Under the pieces are notes generated by a model. It made no database searches and was not told the DNA's origin. It saw nothing but the letters and a program-made list of their open reading frames with translations. DNA of 64,000 bases from Verrucomicrobiota bacterium (GTDB taxonomy: Bacteria > Verrucomicrobiota > Verrucomicrobiia > Limisphaerales > UBA1319). Of the stretch, positions 61,634 to 64,000 are shown one piece after another. The stretch lies in the NCBI GenBank assembly GCA_022711435.1, contig JAKLFB010000016.1, forward strand, positions 1-64,000, in the 5' to 3' direction. Position numbers and translations under genes: made by a program. How positions within the stretch are numbered: the stretch's first letter is position 1; every line of letters starts with the position of its first letter.

Positions 61634-62674
61634 ATGAGAATCCTGCTGGCCATTTTGACAAGCGTGTTGTGGATGCAAGCGGCGGCATCTGGCGCCGCGA
61701 ATCTTCTGTTCGAGCTGACGTTCAACGATTCGGGGCCGGTGACGCGGACAACCGAGCGGAGCCAATGGGATTGGCCGTTCGAGTTTCAGACGCAGGAAGG
61801 AGGGGCGGCCGACTGGCACAGCGCGTTGGGCGGCGGCGTATCGGGGCTGGCGAAGGACCGGTCGTTCGACAACACGGCGTCGACGTTCATGGGTTCGGAT
61901 GGCCAGGGCGGCCGGGCGGTCCTGCAGGGCATTGACTGGCCGCGATTGGATTCGGTGACCTTCAGCGGATGGTTTCGGACCGAGAGCGAAGTTGCCGGTC
62001 GTTTTGCCAGGCTGATCCACCGGGAGGATGGGAAGATAACGGTGTATGCCTATCCTGATGGAGGGCTGTCTCTAGGCATTAACCACCAACACAGCCACAC
62101 GCAGCCCTTGTATACGGAGATCAACCAGTGGGTGTTCTTCGCCATAGGCTATGACGGCACCCGATCGGCGGACAACCTGGTGTTCTACAAAGGGAGTCGG
62201 ACGTCGCCTGTCGCCGCAGTTTCGACCAACACCATGGCGGCTGGAGTGCTGGAGTCGTTTTATAGCGTGCTGTCGATCGGCAACAGTCTCTCCTTCAGCC
62301 GGCCGACCCAGCCCATGGACGGCTGGCTGGACAACCTGCGGATGCATGGCGGGAACGGTTCGTCGGGGCTGGCGACGCTGGCCGAGCTCGATGCATTGCG
62401 GCAGGCGGATGTGGCGGGCGATGCCCCGCCGATCCGGATGCGGACTGGCCTCGAGGCCCGGCTCAGCTCAGCTCCGGGGCAGCCAAATCAACTGACGTTG
62501 CAATGGTGGTCGGTGGCCGGCTATCGCTACCAGATCGAGCACTGCGCCAATCTGACTGGCTGGCAGGGCATGCCGGGCGCGGTCCTGGACGGCAACGGGG
62601 AGCGATTGAGCTACCAGTTCCATCCGCCAGCGGCGCCCGCGTTTTATCGTCTCAGGATCACGCCGGCGCCCTGA
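61634..62674 (+). CDS. Secreted LamG-domain protein
   Basis: This 346-residue protein has a signal peptide (MRILLAILTSVLWMQAAASGAA). A LamG/concanavalin A-like domain covers about residues 25-255, recognised by NLLFELTFNDSG, SVTFSGWFRTES, NQWVFFAIGYDG and MDGWLDNLRMHGG. The C-terminal module (about 275-346; YRYQIEHCANLTGWQGM ... PAFYRLRI) is shared with the other secreted proteins in this window. LamG domains bind glycans or proteins. No enzyme domain is visible. The ATG at 61634 is preceded by AGAGGA. Confidence 0.78.
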   Translation: MRILLAILTSVLWMQAAASGAANLLFELTFNDSGPVTRTTERSQWDWPFEFQTQEGGAADWHSALGGGVSGLAKDRSFDNTASTFMGSDGQGGRAVLQGIDWPRLDSVTFSGWFRTESEVAGRFARLIHREDGKITVYAYPDGGLSLGINHQHSHTQPLYTEINQWVFFAIGYDGTRSADNLVFYKGSRTSPVAAVSTNTMAAGVLESFYSVLSIGNSLSFSRPTQPMDGWLDNLRMHGGNGSSGLATLAELDALRQADVAGDAPPIRMRTGLEARLSSAPGQPNQLTLQWWSVAGYRYQIEHCANLTGWQGMPGAVLDGNGERLSYQFHPPAAPAFYRLRITPAP

Positions 62675-62679
62675 GGCGG

Positions 62680-63438
62680 CTACCGCTTGCGGGCGACGAC
62701 GAACGCGTTGAACATGAAGTAGCGCAGCGGCGTGGCGTTCAGGACCAGGTCCACGACACGGTTCACGTAGCGGTCCGTGCATGCCAATTGTTCGATGCGG
62801 CAGCCGGCGCGTTCGAGCTGGAATGCGATCTCGAGGGGGTTGGTGGCGACGATGGCGTCGTCGTCGGGAGTGAACGGCTCCTTGACGATCGGGGGCATCC
62901 GGTCGAACCGGACCTCGGCGGGACAGGAGCGTATCTGGCGGCGTTTCTCGAGCAGGCGCCGGGCATTTTCCCACTTGTGGCGCAACCCGCGCATGCGCGG
63001 GTGGTAATCGCGGAAGCCAAGGACCCGATAGAAGTTGGGGCTGGAGACGACAATGCGGCCGCCGGCCTCGGCGACGCGGGCCAGCTCGGCGATGAACTCC
63101 TCGGGCGCCTCGACGTGCTCGAGCACGTTGAGGGCGCCGACGCTGGCGAAATGGCGGTCGGGGAACGGGAGATGGCATCCGTCGTAAAGGACGCAGCGCG
63201 GGCTGACTGTCCGGGCGCGCTGGAGGTTGGCTTCGGAGACCTCGACGCCGTGGGCTTCGAACCCGCCGGCATCGAGCCGGGAGACGACCTGGCCGACGCC
63301 GCATCCGACATCGAGGGCGCGAGCGCCGGGCCGCGAGGGGCGGAGCGTGTCGGCGTACTTGGCGTAGAAGCCGGCGTCCCATTGCGCGAGAAATTGGGCG
63401 TATTCCTCGTTATGGCGATAGGTATCCTGGTGGCTCAT
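62680..63438 (-). CDS. Class I SAM-dependent methyltransferase
   Basis: This 252-residue methyltransferase has motif I ALDVGCGVGQVVSRL, an acidic loop VEVSEANLQRAR, and motif IV-like GALNVLEHVEAPEEF. It resembles methyltransferase type 11 enzymes that often occur in surface polysaccharide loci. The substrate is unknown. The ATG at 63438 overlaps the stop of the upstream YfhO-like gene (ATGA), which points to translational coupling and possibly a shared envelope-glycan role. The frame continues upstream only as a shadow of that gene. Confidence 0.88.
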   Translation of the reverse strand: MSHQDTYRHNEEYAQFLAQWDAGFYAKYADTLRPSRPGARALDVGCGVGQVVSRLDAGGFEAHGVEVSEANLQRARTVSPRCVLYDGCHLPFPDRHFASVGALNVLEHVEAPEEFIAELARVAEAGGRIVVSSPNFYRVLGFRDYHPRMRGLRHKWENARRLLEKRRQIRSCPAEVRFDRMPPIVKEPFTPDDDAIVATNPLEIAFQLERAGCRIEQLACTDRYVNRVVDLVLNATPLRYFMFNAFVVARKR

Positions 63439-64000
63439 GGGAGATGGGGTGGCGGCGGCGGGCCGGCGGCCGGCATCGAGGGGCGGCGGGCCAGGAGGAG
63501 GATCAGGCAGGCGAGCGCGGCGGCCCAGGCCGTCAGACTGACGATCAACGGCGTCATGGGCGGCTCGAAACGCCATTCGACGCGGTGCGTGCCGGCCGGG
63601 ACCTCGACGCCCCGCATGATGAAATTGCAGCGCAGCAAGGGGGCGGGCCGGTCGTCGACGAGGACCTTCCAATTGGGATCGTGCTTGTCGTTGAGGAGGA
63701 GGATGGCGGGGGTGGTCGAGGCGGTCTCCATCCGGATCTTCATGGACGAGTAGGACGTGGTGGCGACGCGGTTGGTGGCAGGCGGGCCGTTCTCGGCGGG
63801 GGCGGTCGGCGGGGCGATGTTGTCGGCGACGAGGACCGATCGGTGGGGATCGAAAGCCGGGTCGGCCAACTGGCGCAGAGTGGCATCGTCGTTGGTGGAC
63901 ACCTGCCAATGCGAGTAGAGGGCGGCGCGGGGGAGAGCGCCGGTGAACTCGACGAGGGCGCATTGGCCTTCGGGCCGGACGGCGGTGGTGAGGTCTTCGA
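63435..64000 (-). CDS. YfhO-like membrane protein, 3' end only (cut by window edge)
   Basis: This is the C-terminal 187 or so residues of a protein whose frame is open to the window edge. It has the YfhO-family C-terminal beta domain (NDKHDPNWKVLVDDRPAPLL, then RGVEVPAGTHRVEW) followed by a last TM helix (LIVSLTAWAAALACLILLLA) and a Pro-rich tail. YfhO-family proteins are large multi-spanning GT-C-like glycosyltransferases of the envelope, often with a methyltransferase or polysaccharide gene next door, as here. An internal GTG at 63902 is not a start: coding continues upstream (for example ALVEFTGALPRAALYSHW). Confidence 0.75.
   Translation of the reverse strand, partial: EDLTTAVRPEGQCALVEFTGALPRAALYSHWQVSTNDDATLRQLADPAFDPHRSVLVADNIAPPTAPAENGPPATNRVATTSYSSMKIRMETASTTPAILLLNDKHDPNWKVLVDDRPAPLLRCNFIMRGVEVPAGTHRVEWRFEPPMTPLIVSLTAWAAALACLILLLARRPSMPAAGPPPPPHLP

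Noticed and set aside
1..64000. CRISPR array, insertion sequence or prophage
   Set aside because: No regularly spaced repeats, transposase motifs, integrase or phage structural genes were seen. The hairpin repeats at 57454 and 59731 are the only mobile-element-like signal.

Overview
The window looks like a chromosomal segment of a GC-rich, Gram-negative member of the PVC group, most likely a Verrucomicrobiota bacterium (Pedosphaera/Limisphaerales-like). This is an inference from gene content. There are two stand-alone pseudopilin-type proteins with the FTLIELLVV leader. There are several large secreted proteins with LamG/Ig-like modules, and one with autotransporter-associated strand repeats. 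Sialidase-like, ThuA-like and Gfo/Idh sugar genes are present. Housekeeping clusters (scpA-scpB-pheA, ruvC-ruvA, aroQ-accB-accC) have divergent sequences. Shine-Dalgarno motifs are visible only at some genes. No tRNA, rRNA, CRISPR array or insertion sequence was recognised.

Layout. 1-504 has no gene but holds a near-perfect 26-bp direct repeat. 505-9096 (minus) is a VIT/VWA protein followed by an alpha-2-macroglobulin-like protein. 9251-15356 holds a pseudopilin, an Asp-box (BNR) protein and a 1261-residue modular surface protein. 15510-25391 (plus) is mostly housekeeping: chromosome condensation (scpA, scpB), aromatic amino acids (pheA, aroQ), recombination (ruvC, ruvA), a DUF374-type acyltransferase, DNA polymerase III delta' (holB), an O-antigen ligase-like protein, and the acetyl-CoA carboxylase subunits accB and accC.

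25478-32648 (minus) is the most unusual region. It is a tightly spaced three-gene unit: (i) a SLOG-like nucleotide-binding domain fused to a multi-TM SLATT-like membrane region, (ii) a DUF4062 / STAND-type P-loop NTPase / TPR protein with nephrocystin-3-like architecture, and (iii) a zinc-ribbon / TPR / HPr-like / zinc-ribbon protein whose HPr-like domain lacks the catalytic histidine but keeps the Ser-46 motif. I propose it as a candidate conflict or immunity-type signalling system that I do not recognise as a described unit.

32769-36773 holds a PLP-dependent decarboxylase and a secreted PPC-domain protein. 36989-42438 (plus) is proA, an ATP-grasp-like protein, a MarC-family protein and ftsH. 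42482-48525 (minus) is a glycan-related group: a sialidase-like protein, a Tat-exported sugar-isomerase-like protein and a ThuA/glycosidase-like fusion. 48689-55160 (plus) holds a strand-repeat passenger protein, an unknown coiled-coil protein and a Nif3-family protein. 55206-57446 is priA. A Gfo/Idh oxidoreductase and a TIM-barrel sugar isomerase (57827-59719) are bracketed by inverted copies of a composite hairpin (REP-like) repeat. The right end has a zinc-ribbon membrane protein coupled to a second pseudopilin, a LamG protein, a methyltransferase and the 3' end of a YfhO-like membrane protein cut by the window edge.

Functionally, the secreted proteins, Asp-box proteins, exported isomerase-like protein and Gfo/Idh-isomerase pair fit a polysaccharide-degrading lifestyle. 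The macroglobulin/VWA pair fits protease defence at the cell envelope.
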